Below are positions 24,686 through 33,693 of a stretch of DNA of 64,000 bases, piece by piece (within the stretch, counting starts at the first letter, position 1; each line of letters begins with the position of its first letter). The notes below the pieces were generated by a model that had not been told where the DNA came from, did not search any database, and was given only the letters and a program-made list of their open reading frames with translations. This DNA is from Candidatus Leptofilum gracile (GTDB lineage: Bacteria > Chloroflexota > Anaerolineae > Promineifilales > Promineifilaceae): positions 253,520 to 317,519 of the forward strand of contig JADJOJ010000009.1 of assembly GCA_016713825.1 (NCBI GenBank), in the 5' to 3' direction. A program made the position numbers and the translations under genes.

Positions 24686-24991
24686 ATGCAATCAACCATT
24701 CAAAGCATAAATCTCATCGCTACCGACCCCGCCATTCGCAATGGTCGGCCTTGCATTGCTGGAACCTCCATTGAAGTTTCTGTGGTTGCTGTGGCCAAAA
24801 TTGTTCACGGTTTAGAACCAGACGAGATTGCCAACGATTACGAACTCTCACTGGCGCAGGTTTATGCTGCGCTGGCCTACTACTACGAGAACAAACAATC
24901 CATTGACGCCACACTGTCCAAGAGGCGTGAGTTGGCCCAAAAAATGAAGGAAGAACGCGTTGGAAGCCGCCATCCGTCTTTATTTGGATGA
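24686..24991 (+). CDS. DUF433 antitoxin
   Basis: A 101-residue protein with the DUF433 pattern: IRNGRPCIAGTSIEVSVVAVAKIVHGLEPDEIANDYELSLAQVYAALAYYYENK (described here as motif positions 17-70 in short blocks: RPCIAGT, VAKIVHGL, IANDYELS). DUF433 proteins are helix-turn-helix-like antitoxins paired with PIN-like toxins. The carboxyl end overlaps the toxin gene by 32 nt, so the two are translationally coupled. Confidence 0.88.
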   Translation: MQSTIQSINLIATDPAIRNGRPCIAGTSIEVSVVAVAKIVHGLEPDEIANDYELSLAQVYAALAYYYENKQSIDATLSKRRELAQKMKEERVGSRHPSLFG

Positions 24992-25295
24992 AAATTTAAG
25001 CCCCAAAATTGCCAAACAGCTCGCCCTGCGAGGCATTGATGCCCTCTCCGTAAAAGATTTAAGAAAATTAGGGGATTCTGACGAGAATCATCTGGTTAGA
25101 GCAACTAGATTGGGGCGTGTGCTGGTTACGGCAGACGTGGACTTTTTGCGCCTTGCCGCAGATGGAACTGCGCATGCTGGCATTGTATTTGGCCTTCAAT
25201 CCGAACATTCTATGGGTGATTGGGTTAAAAAGTTGGAGTTGATCTGTTTTGTTTATGAACCCTCAGAATTTGAAAACCATGTAGAGTATTTGTAA
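24960..25295 (+). CDS. DUF5615 PIN-like toxin
   Basis: A 111-residue PIN-like protein beginning at a TTG: RLYLDENLSPKIAKQLALRG, then LGRVLVTADVDFLRLA and HAGIVFGLQ. The conserved acidic residues (D at LDEN, the TADxDF pair) fit a metal-dependent RNase fold. With the overlapping DUF433 gene it makes a type II toxin-antitoxin module. It is a self-contained accessory unit between the lipid genes and the membrane module. Toxicity is inferred from the family. Confidence 0.85.
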   Translation: MEAAIRLYLDENLSPKIAKQLALRGIDALSVKDLRKLGDSDENHLVRATRLGRVLVTADVDFLRLAADGTAHAGIVFGLQSEHSMGDWVKKLELICFVYEPSEFENHVEYL

Positions 25296-25340
25296 TCTTT
25301 TTGAGGAGTGAGCATCCTCAGATGCGAACGGCTGACGATT

Positions 25341-26696
25341 TTAGTTGATTAAGGGGTAGAGCGTGGCAGCAACGGCCGTAATCCACCCAGGATTCAGCGC
25401 CAGCCACAAACTCAGCAACAGAACCAGCCCGACTACGCCCTGCTGCCACAGCGGGGCGTTTGCGTTTTGCGGGGCATCAGCCACCGAAGCGAGCAGCGCC
25501 GCCAGCAGGCGAAGCACGCCCGCCGCGCCCAGCCCCAGCCCCAGCAGTGCCAGTGCGGGCAGCCACCAGGGAATGCCGCCGCTATTGGCCAGGCCGGCAA
25601 CGGCCGTTAACACCCGCCACTGCCCCGCAAACCCCAACGTAAACGGCAGCCCCAGCAATGAAAACAGCCCCACACCCAGCAGCGCCAGCCCCCACGGCGA
25701 CTGCCGCCCTGCACCAGCCGGTAAGCGATCCAGCGGCCATTCTGGTTGATGCTGTTTAACCAGCCACCAGCCACCAGCCACCAACAACAAGCCCCCAAAC
25801 CGACCCACCTGCAAGGTTACGGCCGTTTCCCACCCCACCAGCTCCGGCAAGGTAAAGCACAAAATCGTCAGCGCCATGTTGAGCAGCAGCACATTGCCGA
25901 TGGCCCGCCGCAGGTGAACGGCCGTTAGCGCCAACACCCCCGCCACCAGCAGCGTCAGCCCGCCGCTCAGCCAGATCAGCTGCCGAAAGGTCGCATCCAC
26001 CAGGTTGGGATAGGTTGCCAACGTTTGGAACAGCAGCGCCAGCGGCACGATGGGTGCCCAGCCCGCCACCAGCGCCAGCGGCAGTGGCTCCGCTTCATTA
26101 GCCACCGCCAACAGCCAGACGTGGAAAGGGAAGCCCGCCAGCAGCAGCAGCACGGCCAGCGCCGCCAGCTCACCGGGCGGCAGCAGCCATTCCGTGGGCT
26201 GCGCAGCCAGCTGCCAGTTCACAAGCAGCAGCAGCGGCACCGCCAGCAGCACCGCCAGCAGGTAACGAAAACTCCCCCGCACCGACCCCGCCCGGCCCGA
26301 CTGCACCGTCAGCGCCAGCGCGCCCGTAGCCAGCAAAAAAAGGGCCAGCGCCACGGCAAAGGTCAGCGTCAGCAGGCTGGCGGCCAAGAAGGCAAAGCCC
26401 ACCAGGCCGCCCGCCACAAACCAGTCGCCAGAGGGGAAAACGATGGCCAGACCAAACAAAATGAAGAGCCCCGCCAGCAACAGTTGCAGCAGGGCTTGAG
26501 TTTCTACCGTTAGGGCCATCGGTTGGCCCCAGAACAGTACGGCCGTTCCCGAAGGTTCTACCGTGCGCAGCCATAGCCACAGCACACCAGCGGTCAACGC
26601 CCCGCCAGCAGCCATCAACTGCGGCCGGGGAGCCAGCAGCCGGGCCACCAGCGCGGCCAACAACGGCGTAAAAAGGAGTGTCTGTAAAGTTGCCAT
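25341..26696 (-). CDS. Proton-channel-type membrane subunit (NuoN/MnhD-like)
   Basis: A very hydrophobic 451-residue protein with about 13 helices. The block FPFHVWLLAVANEAEPLPLALVAGW resembles the proton-conducting transporter domain shared by NuoL/M/N and Mrp antiporters. It begins at the ATG complementary to 26694-26696; the longer open frame upstream is not coding. It is the third of three leftward membrane genes. Lysines are scarce in the helices, so whether it conducts protons is uncertain. No NADH-, hydrogenase- or formate-type catalytic genes are adjacent. Confidence 0.68.
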   Translation of the reverse strand: MATLQTLLFTPLLAALVARLLAPRPQLMAAGGALTAGVLWLWLRTVEPSGTAVLFWGQPMALTVETQALLQLLLAGLFILFGLAIVFPSGDWFVAGGLVGFAFLAASLLTLTFAVALALFLLATGALALTVQSGRAGSVRGSFRYLLAVLLAVPLLLLVNWQLAAQPTEWLLPPGELAALAVLLLLAGFPFHVWLLAVANEAEPLPLALVAGWAPIVPLALLFQTLATYPNLVDATFRQLIWLSGGLTLLVAGVLALTAVHLRRAIGNVLLLNMALTILCFTLPELVGWETAVTLQVGRFGGLLLVAGGWWLVKQHQPEWPLDRLPAGAGRQSPWGLALLGVGLFSLLGLPFTLGFAGQWRVLTAVAGLANSGGIPWWLPALALLGLGLGAAGVLRLLAALLASVADAPQNANAPLWQQGVVGLVLLLSLWLALNPGWITAVAATLYPLIN

Positions 26697-26708
26697 GATA
26701 GGGAGATT

Positions 26709-26750
26709 GGGGATTGGAGATTGGAGATTAATCTCCAATCTCCAGTCTCC
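26709..26750. repeat. GGAGATT word palindrome
   Basis: GGAGATTGGAGATT (26716-26729) is followed directly by its exact reverse complement (26730-26743), and a partial third word extends both arms. A T-run follows on the plus strand. A related copy with a 6-nt spacer is at 31513-31566. Confidence 0.75.
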
Positions 26751-26755
26751 TTTTT

Positions 26756-27457
26756 CTAATCCACTAAAGCCGGGATGGCGTGGCGCATTTGCACCAAATA
26801 CGCCACCACCAGCGCCAAAACCAGGTTCGCCGCCGCCAACAAAATCAGCATCGTGGCCGATTGGTCGAGGGCGCTGTAAAAAAGCTCGAAGCCGGTGAGA
26901 AACATAAAAACGCCCATGCCCGCCTTGAGCGGTTCGCTGGTCAGCGCCAATCCCAGCAGCCCCAGCACCACCAGCGCCAAAATGGCCAACGACAGGTAAT
27001 TCAGGCTGCTGGCGATGGCGGGCAGGGCAAAATCGGGCCGCTGGAACAGGCTGGTGATGAGCCACAGCATGAGCAGCACCAGCAGCAGCCGCAGCGGCAG
27101 CGAGGCGGGAATGCGCAGCGGCCCCACCTGGAAGGTGCGTTCGGGGGCGACGTTGTCCAGCTCTTCGGGGGCCACGTCTTGCGGACGGCCGCCCCAGTTC
27201 ACCTGTCGGGCCGTGAAGTACAAAATGAGGCAGGCGAACCAGCCTGCCAGCAGCTTCACCATCGCCAAACGCGGATCAAGCAAATCCACAAACAGCAGCC
27301 CGGCAAAGAAATATTGCGCCGCCAGCGCCGCCAGCGCCAGCCGCCAATCCCAAAGAATGATAACGAGAACGGCCGTAATCAATACCGCATACGCCGCCGT
27401 AAAGCCACGCAGCCCTTCCAGCCGTTCTAGCCAGTCGAAGATTGTTGGAAAAACCAT
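26756..27457 (-). CDS. Small membrane subunit, NuoK/HyfE-like
   Basis: A 233-residue membrane protein of two parts: an amino-terminal set of helices, then, after a hydrophilic loop (GGRPQDVAPEELDN), further helices. The last of these, EPLKAGMGVFMFLTGFELFY then a Leu/Ala-rich helix, look like NuoK/MnhC/HyfE subunits. It sits between two antiporter-like genes, the expected place for such a subunit in Mrp-, Hyf- or Nuo-type modules. Assignment to one of those families is not possible by eye. Confidence 0.6.
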   Translation of the reverse strand: MVFPTIFDWLERLEGLRGFTAAYAVLITAVLVIILWDWRLALAALAAQYFFAGLLFVDLLDPRLAMVKLLAGWFACLILYFTARQVNWGGRPQDVAPEELDNVAPERTFQVGPLRIPASLPLRLLLVLLMLWLITSLFQRPDFALPAIASSLNYLSLAILALVVLGLLGLALTSEPLKAGMGVFMFLTGFELFYSALDQSATMLILLAAANLVLALVVAYLVQMRHAIPALVD

Positions 27458-27471
27458 GAACCCTCAGAATG

Positions 27472-27537
27472 GTTAATGGTTAATGGTAAATTTTTAACGG
27501 TTAACAATTAACCATTTACAATTTACCGTTAACCATT
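27472..27537. repeat. AATGGTTAA word hairpin
   Basis: Three near-tandem ATGGTTA words on the left pair with TAACCAT words on the right, forming a cruciform-capable element of about 66 nt between two membrane genes. Confidence 0.65.
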
Positions 27538-27539
27538 CC

Positions 27540-29048
27540 CTAGCCTATCAGAATAATGATCACCGCCAGCGCCAGCAGCCACAGCAGTCCATTGTCGCCG
27601 TCCAGAATGTCGGCGGCGTCGTTGACGGCCGTTTGCAAGCCCGCGCCCAGCTGTTTTAAGGATGGCAGCTTTTCTGCAAAAGACGGCCGTTCGCTGCCCA
27701 GCGCCTGCCGAATGGTGAGCCGCACGTTCTCTGGCTGGCCTACAAACTGGGGCAGAAAGATGCCGACAACGGCCGTTCCCGCCAAAAAGAGCAGGGCAGA
27801 AAGCGGCACGGCGGCCCAATTCAGGCTGCTCACGCTGAACAGCGCCACCGCTGGCAACACCGGCGCGGCTTCGCGTAGCCAATCTGGCGGTGTGCGGTTT
27901 GCCGCTGCTGGCGCGTCGGCTGGCGGGCGCAGCAGCCAAATGCCAGCCATGATCAGCGGCACGTGCAGCAGCGCCAGAACCAGCACCAATGGCCAACGGC
28001 CGTCTGCCAGCCAGGCGGCATACAAACCCGCGCGCCCGGCAAAGGTGGCCGTTAGCGGCACCCCGGCCAAGGAAGCCAGCGCCACACTGCCGACGCCTAA
28101 GCGCACAAATCGATGAGTACCCGGCTGCTGCACCAGCAGGTAAAGCGCCCCGCCCGCCAGCAACAGTCCCCGCAGTTCGGCCAAAACGCCCGCCGCGCCC
28201 ACCCAAATCGCCGCCAGCAGCAGCAAATGGCTTTGCGCCAGCAGCAGGGCCGTGACGGCGTAACCGGGCAAATGCAGCCGGTTCCAGGCCAGCTGCACGC
28301 CCCGGAAAAAGCCAACCAGGCTCAGCACGGTGAGCAGCAGGCTAACGCCGGGGCTAAGCTGGGTCACCGGCAGCAGGCGCAGCAGCAGCAGCGCCCCAGC
28401 CAGCGGTGGCAGCAGCGGGGCCAGGGTGGATACGGCCGTTCCTCGTTCCGTAAATTTGGGCTGCCACAGCGGCAGCGGCCAGACGTTGAGCAGCAGCGCC
28501 GCCGCCAGCAGGGTGGTGCGGCTGGAGCCAATCGGCCAGGCCAGCAGCAGCCCCAGCAGCAAAATTGTGCCTTTGCTTTTGAAGGCGGTGCTGCGTTCCC
28601 CGGCCAGCCAAAGCATGGCCAGCCAGCTGCCCAGCAGCAAGGTCAGCCCGGCCAGCAGTCCGGTGAAGCTGCCAGACCAGATGGCGCTGAGCGCGGTGGC
28701 GGTGAGCAGCAACATGGTGGCTGGGGCGGTGGGTTTTTCGGTTGGATGGGGGGATTGCAGAAGGGCGCGACTGGTTACGGCCGTACTCACCAGCAGCAGC
28801 CAAAACGTCAGCGCCCAGCTGGTGGGGTCGATGCGCCAGGTCCAGTCGGGCAAAAAGCCGCTGGCCGACCAGCTAAGGGCCACCGCGGCCACCGGCAGCT
28901 GCGTGCGCACAATCAGCCACAAAACCAGCGACAGGCCGAGGAGGGAAACGGCCGTTGCCCAGACCCAGGCTGGCCTAAAACGAAGCAAGGCGACACAGGC
29001 GGCTGCTCCCAGCAAAAGGAGCCAAAATAAAAGCGGAAAAATTTCCAT
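27540..29048 (-). CDS. Proton-channel-type membrane subunit (NuoL/M-like)
   Basis: A 502-residue protein with about 13-14 hydrophobic helices and little else. Segments such as the one around GVPLTATFAGRAGLYAAWLADG fit the proton-conducting transporter family. The carboxyl end has a short hydrophilic stretch (LGSERPSFAEKLPSLKQLG) before a last helix. It is the first gene of the three-gene leftward set, so the module may build a stand-alone ion-translocating complex. Charged residues within helices are few compared with NuoL/M/N. Several ACGGCCGT palindromes fall in the gene. Confidence 0.65.
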   Translation of the reverse strand: MEIFPLLFWLLLLGAAACVALLRFRPAWVWATAVSLLGLSLVLWLIVRTQLPVAAVALSWSASGFLPDWTWRIDPTSWALTFWLLLVSTAVTSRALLQSPHPTEKPTAPATMLLLTATALSAIWSGSFTGLLAGLTLLLGSWLAMLWLAGERSTAFKSKGTILLLGLLLAWPIGSSRTTLLAAALLLNVWPLPLWQPKFTERGTAVSTLAPLLPPLAGALLLLRLLPVTQLSPGVSLLLTVLSLVGFFRGVQLAWNRLHLPGYAVTALLLAQSHLLLLAAIWVGAAGVLAELRGLLLAGGALYLLVQQPGTHRFVRLGVGSVALASLAGVPLTATFAGRAGLYAAWLADGRWPLVLVLALLHVPLIMAGIWLLRPPADAPAAANRTPPDWLREAAPVLPAVALFSVSSLNWAAVPLSALLFLAGTAVVGIFLPQFVGQPENVRLTIRQALGSERPSFAEKLPSLKQLGAGLQTAVNDAADILDGDNGLLWLLALAVIIILIG

Positions 29049-29117
29049 ACAGAGCGGCGATTGTAGCCCGTGGGCGCATTGCTGGCAAAGTACCTCATGT
29101 GCGATTAAAATGGGCGG

Positions 29118-30424
29118 ATGGATAATGAAAACAATCCGCAGATTCCGCAGATTTCACAGATTTGGTCTACTCTCTGTGAAACTCTGTGCTTCCTCTGTGC
29201 AGCGCTGTGTTCCAAATTTTTCCTGCAAAAGCGGATCGCTTTCAGCGTAAGCGGCCTGATTTTGCTGCTGCTGATTGGCTGTGGTGGCGAAGAAGCACCG
29301 CTGCCGACGCTGGCCCCGCTGATGGTGCTGCCGTCGCCCACGGCCACCTCGCTGCCGCCCACGCTGGACATCAGCACGCGCGCGCCGGAAAGTGGCATTG
29401 TGCCTGCTGGCGGCGGGGAAGGCACGCCGGTGGCCCAAACAACACCCAAGCCCACGGTGACGCCCACGCCGGTAAACCCGCTGATCAACGTCAGCGATCC
29501 GAGGCCGAACCAGCTGCTGACGCTGGGCAGCGAAGTGGCGGTGCGGGGGCTGGTACAGCGGGAGGCGGATCAGTCGATTGTGGTGTCGTTGGTGTCTAGC
29601 AACGGCCGTCTCCTTACTGAAACGGCCGCTGTGCCCAACGAATTTGGCTGGCAAGCGACGTTTGTGCTGCCGCCGTACGTCAGCGGCGCGGCTACTTTGC
29701 GCGCCAGCTTGCTCTCCCCCGATGGCGCGCTGCTGTCTGCCTACGATGTGCCCGTCTGGCTGACGCTGAACAAGGCGACGGCAACGCGCTACCTGGAGAT
29801 GTTCCGCCCCAAGGTTGACGACAAGGCGGTGGGCGGCTTCAACATCTTTTTGATGGCGAGATTTTGCTGCCGGTAAACCGCACCGTCACCGTCTCCATTT
29901 GGGCCGACGAGTGCCAGACGCGGGTGGCGCAGCAAAGTTTTGTGCTGGGAGCCAGCAACCGACCGGTGTATTGGCAGGGCTTTGTGGTGGTGCCGCAAGA
30001 TTTGGTGGGGCCAGCCTGCGCGGTGGCCAGCACGGGGGAACCGGGCACCGAAAATTGGCGGGAAGCGTCGGTACCTATCAACGTGCTGGCGCAGACGGAG
30101 CTGGAGGCGCGGGGCGTCACCATCGGCAATCCGCCGCCGGACAGTGAGGTTTTTGCCGGGCAAGAGCTGTTTTTGTACGGTACGGCGTACAACGTGAGCG
30201 AGGGGCCAGTGAGCCTGTCGATTTTGATGGAAAACGGCCGTGTTGTCACTCAGTCTAGCTTTACCACAGATTATTGGGGGTATTGGGAAACGGCCGTTAC
30301 CCTGCCCATCGACATCGAAGGGTTGGCTGAAATCACCGTCTCGGCAGGCGAAGGGGACACCTTTAACGAATCCACGACGATCATTCGGGTGAATCCTGCG
30401 CCGACGCCCACGCCGGGGCCGTGA
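29118..30424 (+). CDS. Cell-surface lipoprotein with beta-sandwich repeats, frameshifted
   Basis: Two overlapping frames (29118-29876 and 29864-30424) read as one protein of about 435 residues. After a hydrophobic helix comes a lipobox LIGC-GG, then a Thr/Pro-rich linker (TPKPTVTPTPVNP), then bacterial-Ig-like segments (NEFGWQATFVLPP and TDYWGYWETAVTLP are equivalent turns). The frames join as GGFNIF then DGEILLPVN if one base is added to the T5 run at 29847-29851. The first 35 residues from ATG 29118 translate an intergenic word repeat, so the real start may be nearer the signal helix. A surface binding or structural role is inferred. Confidence 0.68.
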
Positions 30425-30592
30425 TCGGTAATCAGTAATCGGTTATCAGTAAGCAGTAATCGGTGTTCGGTAATCAGCGAGCGGTGAGCAGGCAGCGGTA
30501 GGCTGTTTTTGACTTTATTAATGGGACGCGGATGAACGGGGATGATGCGGATAAGAAGAAAAATCCGTTAAATTCGTCGCATCCGTGTCCTA
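30425..30592. repeat. Word repeats: CGGTAATCAG tandem array and GGATG hairpin
   Basis: From 30425 to about 30475 there are several near-tandem copies of a CGGTAATCAGTAAT-like word. From about 30522 to 30592, GGACGCGGATG pairs with CATCCGTGTCC across CGGAT words. No coding potential is seen before the RarD start. Confidence 0.55.
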
Positions 30593-30615
30593 TTTTTTTG
30601 AGAAGGAATTATTTT

Positions 30616-31512
30616 ATGAACAATAAAGGAATGTTGTACGCGATTGCCGCTTATGGCATGTGGGGGCTGTTTCCGCTTTACTGGAAGGCGCTTCAGCACG
30701 TGCCTGCGCTGGAGATTTTGAGCCACCGGATGGCGTGGTCGCTGCTGTTTGTGCTGGCTTTGCTGGTGGTGCGGCGGCGCTGGGATTGGTTGAAAACGGC
30801 CGTTCACACCCCGCGCACCATCTTGCTTTTCTTTGCTTCGGCGGTGCTGCTTTCGGCCAACTGGTTTGTGTACATTTGGGGCGTCAATGCCGGGCACATT
30901 GTGGAAACCAGCCTGGGCTATTTCATTAACCCACTGGTAAGCGTGCTGATGGGCGTCTTCTTTTTGAAAGAAACGCTGCGGCGGGCCCAATGGGGGGCGA
31001 TTGGCCTCGCCGCCGCTGGGGTTATTTACCTGACGGTGCAGTACGGGGCGCTGCCCTGGATTTCCCTCACGCTGGCGACCTCGTTTGCCCTGTACGGCCT
31101 CATCCGCAAAACCGCGCCGCTGGGGTCTTTGGAAGGGCTCTCGCTGGAGACGGCGCTGATGTTTTTTCCGGCGCTGGGCTATCTGCTTTACCTGGAGTGG
31201 ACGGGAACGGCCGCTTTTGGCCACGTGGATGCTTTAACGACGGTGCTGCTAGGGTTTGCGGGGGTGGCAACGGCCGTACCGCTGCTGCTGTTTGCCTCCG
31301 GTGCGCGGCGCATCAAGCTGGCTACGATTGGCATTTTGCAATACATTGCGCCTACGCTGCAATTTCTCATCGGCGTGCTGGTTTACCACGAGCCGTTCAC
31401 GCTGGACCGGCTGATTGGTTTTAGCATCATCTGGCTGGCGCTGCTGCTCTATTCGGGGGAAAATATCTGGTTCAATCGGCACCAGCCGCGCTTGCAGGCG
31501 GTGGGGGATTAG
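30616..31512 (+). CDS. rarD: RarD-type EamA permease
   Basis: A 298-residue transporter with ten hydrophobic helices of the EamA/DMT superfamily. The opening NNKGMLYAIAAYGMWGLFPL and the LEILSHRMAWSLLF, NAGHIVETSLGYFINPLVSV and GALPWISLTLATSFALYGL blocks are characteristic of RarD (chloramphenicol-sensitivity protein). The ATG at 30616 has AAGGA 8 nt upstream; a longer frame begins in the upstream repeat and is rejected. The natural substrate of RarD is not firmly known. Confidence 0.92.
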   Translation: MNNKGMLYAIAAYGMWGLFPLYWKALQHVPALEILSHRMAWSLLFVLALLVVRRRWDWLKTAVHTPRTILLFFASAVLLSANWFVYIWGVNAGHIVETSLGYFINPLVSVLMGVFFLKETLRRAQWGAIGLAAAGVIYLTVQYGALPWISLTLATSFALYGLIRKTAPLGSLEGLSLETALMFFPALGYLLYLEWTGTAAFGHVDALTTVLLGFAGVATAVPLLLFASGARRIKLATIGILQYIAPTLQFLIGVLVYHEPFTLDRLIGFSIIWLALLLYSGENIWFNRHQPRLQAVGD

Positions 31513-31566
31513 AGATTGGAGATTGGAGATTAAAACGCAGTTTAATCTCCAATCTCCAGTCTCCAT
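31513..31566. repeat. GGAGATT word hairpin, second copy
   Basis: GGAGATTGGAGATTAAA pairs with TTTAATCTCCAATCTCC around a 6-nt loop between the convergent RarD and patatin genes. It shares its word with the element at 26709-26750. A terminator role for both genes is possible. Confidence 0.7.
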
Positions 31567-32349
31567 TTAACGATTGAGGATTGCTTTGAGGCCAGGGATC
31601 GCTTTTTGGGCGGCCGCTGCGCCGAGGGCGATGTACTGTTCGCTTTTTTTGCGGGAAAAATCGAGGTAGCTGTGTCCGGAAATATCGGGCTGGATGAGGC
31701 AGTCGGCATCTTTGAAGCCGCCTCCGGCCTGGCGCACCAGCGTTTGGATGGCGGCGGAGCCAGCGCCCAGCGGCCCCAGGCGGCGGGGGTAATGAGGTAC
31801 AAACAGGTCTACGCCGATGACAAAATCGGCCCCCATCTGGCGCACGGCGTCAACTGGCAGGTTGTCGGCCACGCCGCCGTCGCAGTACCAATGCCCGTCT
31901 AGCTGAACGGGGTTCACGAATCCGGGCACGGAGCAGCTGGCGCGTACGGCCGTTGCCAACCGACCTTCGCGCAGCACCACCTGTTCCCCCAGGTCTAGAT
32001 CGGTCACCACGGTGGCGTAGGGGATGGCCAGGTCGCGAATGTCTAAATCCCCCAGCAAATCGATAATGAGGTCTTCCATTTTGCTGAAGCTGAGCAGGCC
32101 GTAGCGGGGCCAGGTGGGTCTGGCCACGTGCCGCCAACCCCAGCGGGAGGCCAGGTCGCGCATGTCGCGCATGGGCAGCCCGGCGCAGTACGCTGCGCCC
32201 ACAATAGAGCCAGCGCTGACGCCCGCCACAAAGTCAATGGGGATGCCTTCGCGCTCCAGCACGGAAAGCACGCCCACATGGACGGGGCCACGGGCGACGC
32301 CGCCGCTAAGGGCTAAACCAACTCGGATACGGCCGTTTTTGCTACGCAT
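31567..32349 (-). CDS. Patatin-like phospholipase
   Basis: A 260-residue alpha/beta hydrolase. It has the oxyanion-hole GGVARG (LALSGGVARGPVHVG), nucleophile elbow GVSAGS (GxSxG) and catalytic CDGGVADNLPV (DGG motif), all within the first 190 residues. Patatins cleave acyl chains from phospholipids or other lipids. The protein is the compact soluble form without added domains. No signal peptide is visible, so cytoplasmic action is expected. Confidence 0.92.
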   Translation of the reverse strand: MRSKNGRIRVGLALSGGVARGPVHVGVLSVLEREGIPIDFVAGVSAGSIVGAAYCAGLPMRDMRDLASRWGWRHVARPTWPRYGLLSFSKMEDLIIDLLGDLDIRDLAIPYATVVTDLDLGEQVVLREGRLATAVRASCSVPGFVNPVQLDGHWYCDGGVADNLPVDAVRQMGADFVIGVDLFVPHYPRRLGPLGAGSAAIQTLVRQAGGGFKDADCLIQPDISGHSYLDFSRKKSEQYIALGAAAAQKAIPGLKAILNR

Positions 32350-32384
32350 TTTACACTTCTATCTACTAGAATTCTCAAATTTTT

Positions 32385-32443
32385 ATCGGCAGATTACGCA
32401 GATTAAAAAGATTTTATTCGGTAAATCTGGGTAATCTGCCGAT
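32385..32443. repeat. CAGATTACG word hairpin
   Basis: ATCGGCAGATTACGCAGATT (from 32385) pairs at 19 of 20 positions with the sequence at 32424-32443. It lies upstream of the patatin gene and is another word-built intergenic element. Confidence 0.7.
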
Positions 32444-32448
32444 TTAAG

Positions 32449-32481
32449 AACCTCCCGGAGGTTCTAAACCTCCGGGAGGTT
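32449..32481. repeat. AACCTCCCGGAGGTT inverted pair, second locus
   Basis: AACCTCCCGGAGGTT (32449-32463) and its exact reverse complement (32467-32481) are separated by 3 nt. The same word is at 4873-4887, 27.6 kb away. Confidence 0.8.
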
Positions 32482-32491
32482 GGACGTGCTG

Positions 32492-33661
32492 TTAGAAATC
32501 GACGGAACGGCCGTCGAAGGCACACTGAAACAACTGCTCAATTTCATCAAATTCTGGAATGCGGCGGGACATGAGCGTGTTGGTATCAATCATCACGTGC
32601 TCGACGAGCGTTTCCATGTGTTCTTCCAATTCGGTGGCGGCGATGCCAGCTTCTTGCAGCGAGGTGGGCAGGTTGAGCTGCCGCATCAGGCTGCGGGTGG
32701 CGTTGGCCAGCTTTTGGGCGGCCTCGGCTTCCTCGCTGGCGGGCAGGCCGACCATGGCGGCCAAATCGGCATAGCGGCCCACGCCGCCGTTGGCCACAAA
32801 TTCGATGGTGTAGGGCAGGAAGATGGCGGTGATACGGCCGTGTGGAATCTTTTTGAATAAGGCTCCGGCGCTGTGCCCCATCGCGTGGGCCAGGGCCACC
32901 TGGCTGTTGCCCAGGGTGATGCCCGCGATGGAGGCGGCGTTGGCCATTTTCTCGCGGGCTTCTTCGTCGTTGGGGCCGTCGGCCACGGCGCGGGGCAGGT
33001 ATTGGAACACCATACGCGCTGCTTGCAGGCAGAGGCCGTCGGTGAAGTCGTTGGCCCAGCCGCAGCTGTACGCTTCGATGGCGTGGCTCAGGACGTCGAT
33101 GCCGGTGTCGGCGGTGATGAAAGCGGGCAGGTTTTTGGTGAACATCGGGTCCACAATGGCGATGTCGGGCGTGGCCTCGCGGGAGCCGAGGGTGAGTTTG
33201 CGTTTTTCGGCGGTGTCGGTAAGGACGATGCCGTAGTTGGCTTCGGAGCCGGTACCGGCGGTGGTGGGGATGCAGATGAGCTTTGCTTTTTGGCGCAGCC
33301 CCAAATCTTCCATCGGGCTGATTGATTCTGGCTCGATGCCAGGCCGCTCGTACAAAATCCACATCGCTTTGGCGGCGTCCATGCTGGAGCCGCCGCCCAG
33401 CCCGATGATCCAATCTGGCTCATAGGCGAGCATGGCGTCTGCGCCGCGCTGGACGGTTTGCAGGGAGGGGTCTGGCTCCACTTCGGCAAAAATTTGGCTA
33501 TCGATGCTGGCGTTGGCCAGGGTTTTTTGCACGATGTCGAAAAAGCCAAGTTTGGCGATGTTGGCGTCGGTGACGATGAAGGCGCGTTTGCCGGGCAGCA
33601 TTTCTAGCTGGCTGAGGGCATCTTCACCAAAGAAAAATTCGGGACATTTGAAGAACCACAT
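32492..33661 (-). CDS. Iron-containing (group III) alcohol dehydrogenase
   Basis: A 389-residue NAD(P)-dependent dehydrogenase. It has the cofactor motif GGGSSMDAAKA, PTTAGTGSEA, the metal-binding HAIEAY, HAMGHSAGALF and PHGRITAIFLP segments, and the early FKCPEFFFGEDAL. Members oxidise primary or secondary alcohols or reduce aldehydes. It could act on the aldehydes of the acyl-reductase-like gene 10 kb away, but that is speculation. The length is normal for the family. Confidence 0.93.
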   Translation of the reverse strand: MWFFKCPEFFFGEDALSQLEMLPGKRAFIVTDANIAKLGFFDIVQKTLANASIDSQIFAEVEPDPSLQTVQRGADAMLAYEPDWIIGLGGGSSMDAAKAMWILYERPGIEPESISPMEDLGLRQKAKLICIPTTAGTGSEANYGIVLTDTAEKRKLTLGSREATPDIAIVDPMFTKNLPAFITADTGIDVLSHAIEAYSCGWANDFTDGLCLQAARMVFQYLPRAVADGPNDEEAREKMANAASIAGITLGNSQVALAHAMGHSAGALFKKIPHGRITAIFLPYTIEFVANGGVGRYADLAAMVGLPASEEAEAAQKLANATRSLMRQLNLPTSLQEAGIAATELEEHMETLVEHVMIDTNTLMSRRIPEFDEIEQLFQCAFDGRSVDF

Positions 33662-33693
33662 GGTTTACGGCCGTATCCTTCTCTAATTGTGCG

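Noticed and set aside
28113..29030. Open frame of 305 codons on the plus strand, Gln/Gly-rich
   Set aside because: It is the antisense shadow of the membrane-protein gene at 27540-29048, where Leu codons read as Gln in reverse.
32586..33413. Minus-strand frame of 275 codons rich in His/Arg
   Set aside because: It is a shifted-frame shadow of the iron alcohol dehydrogenase gene.
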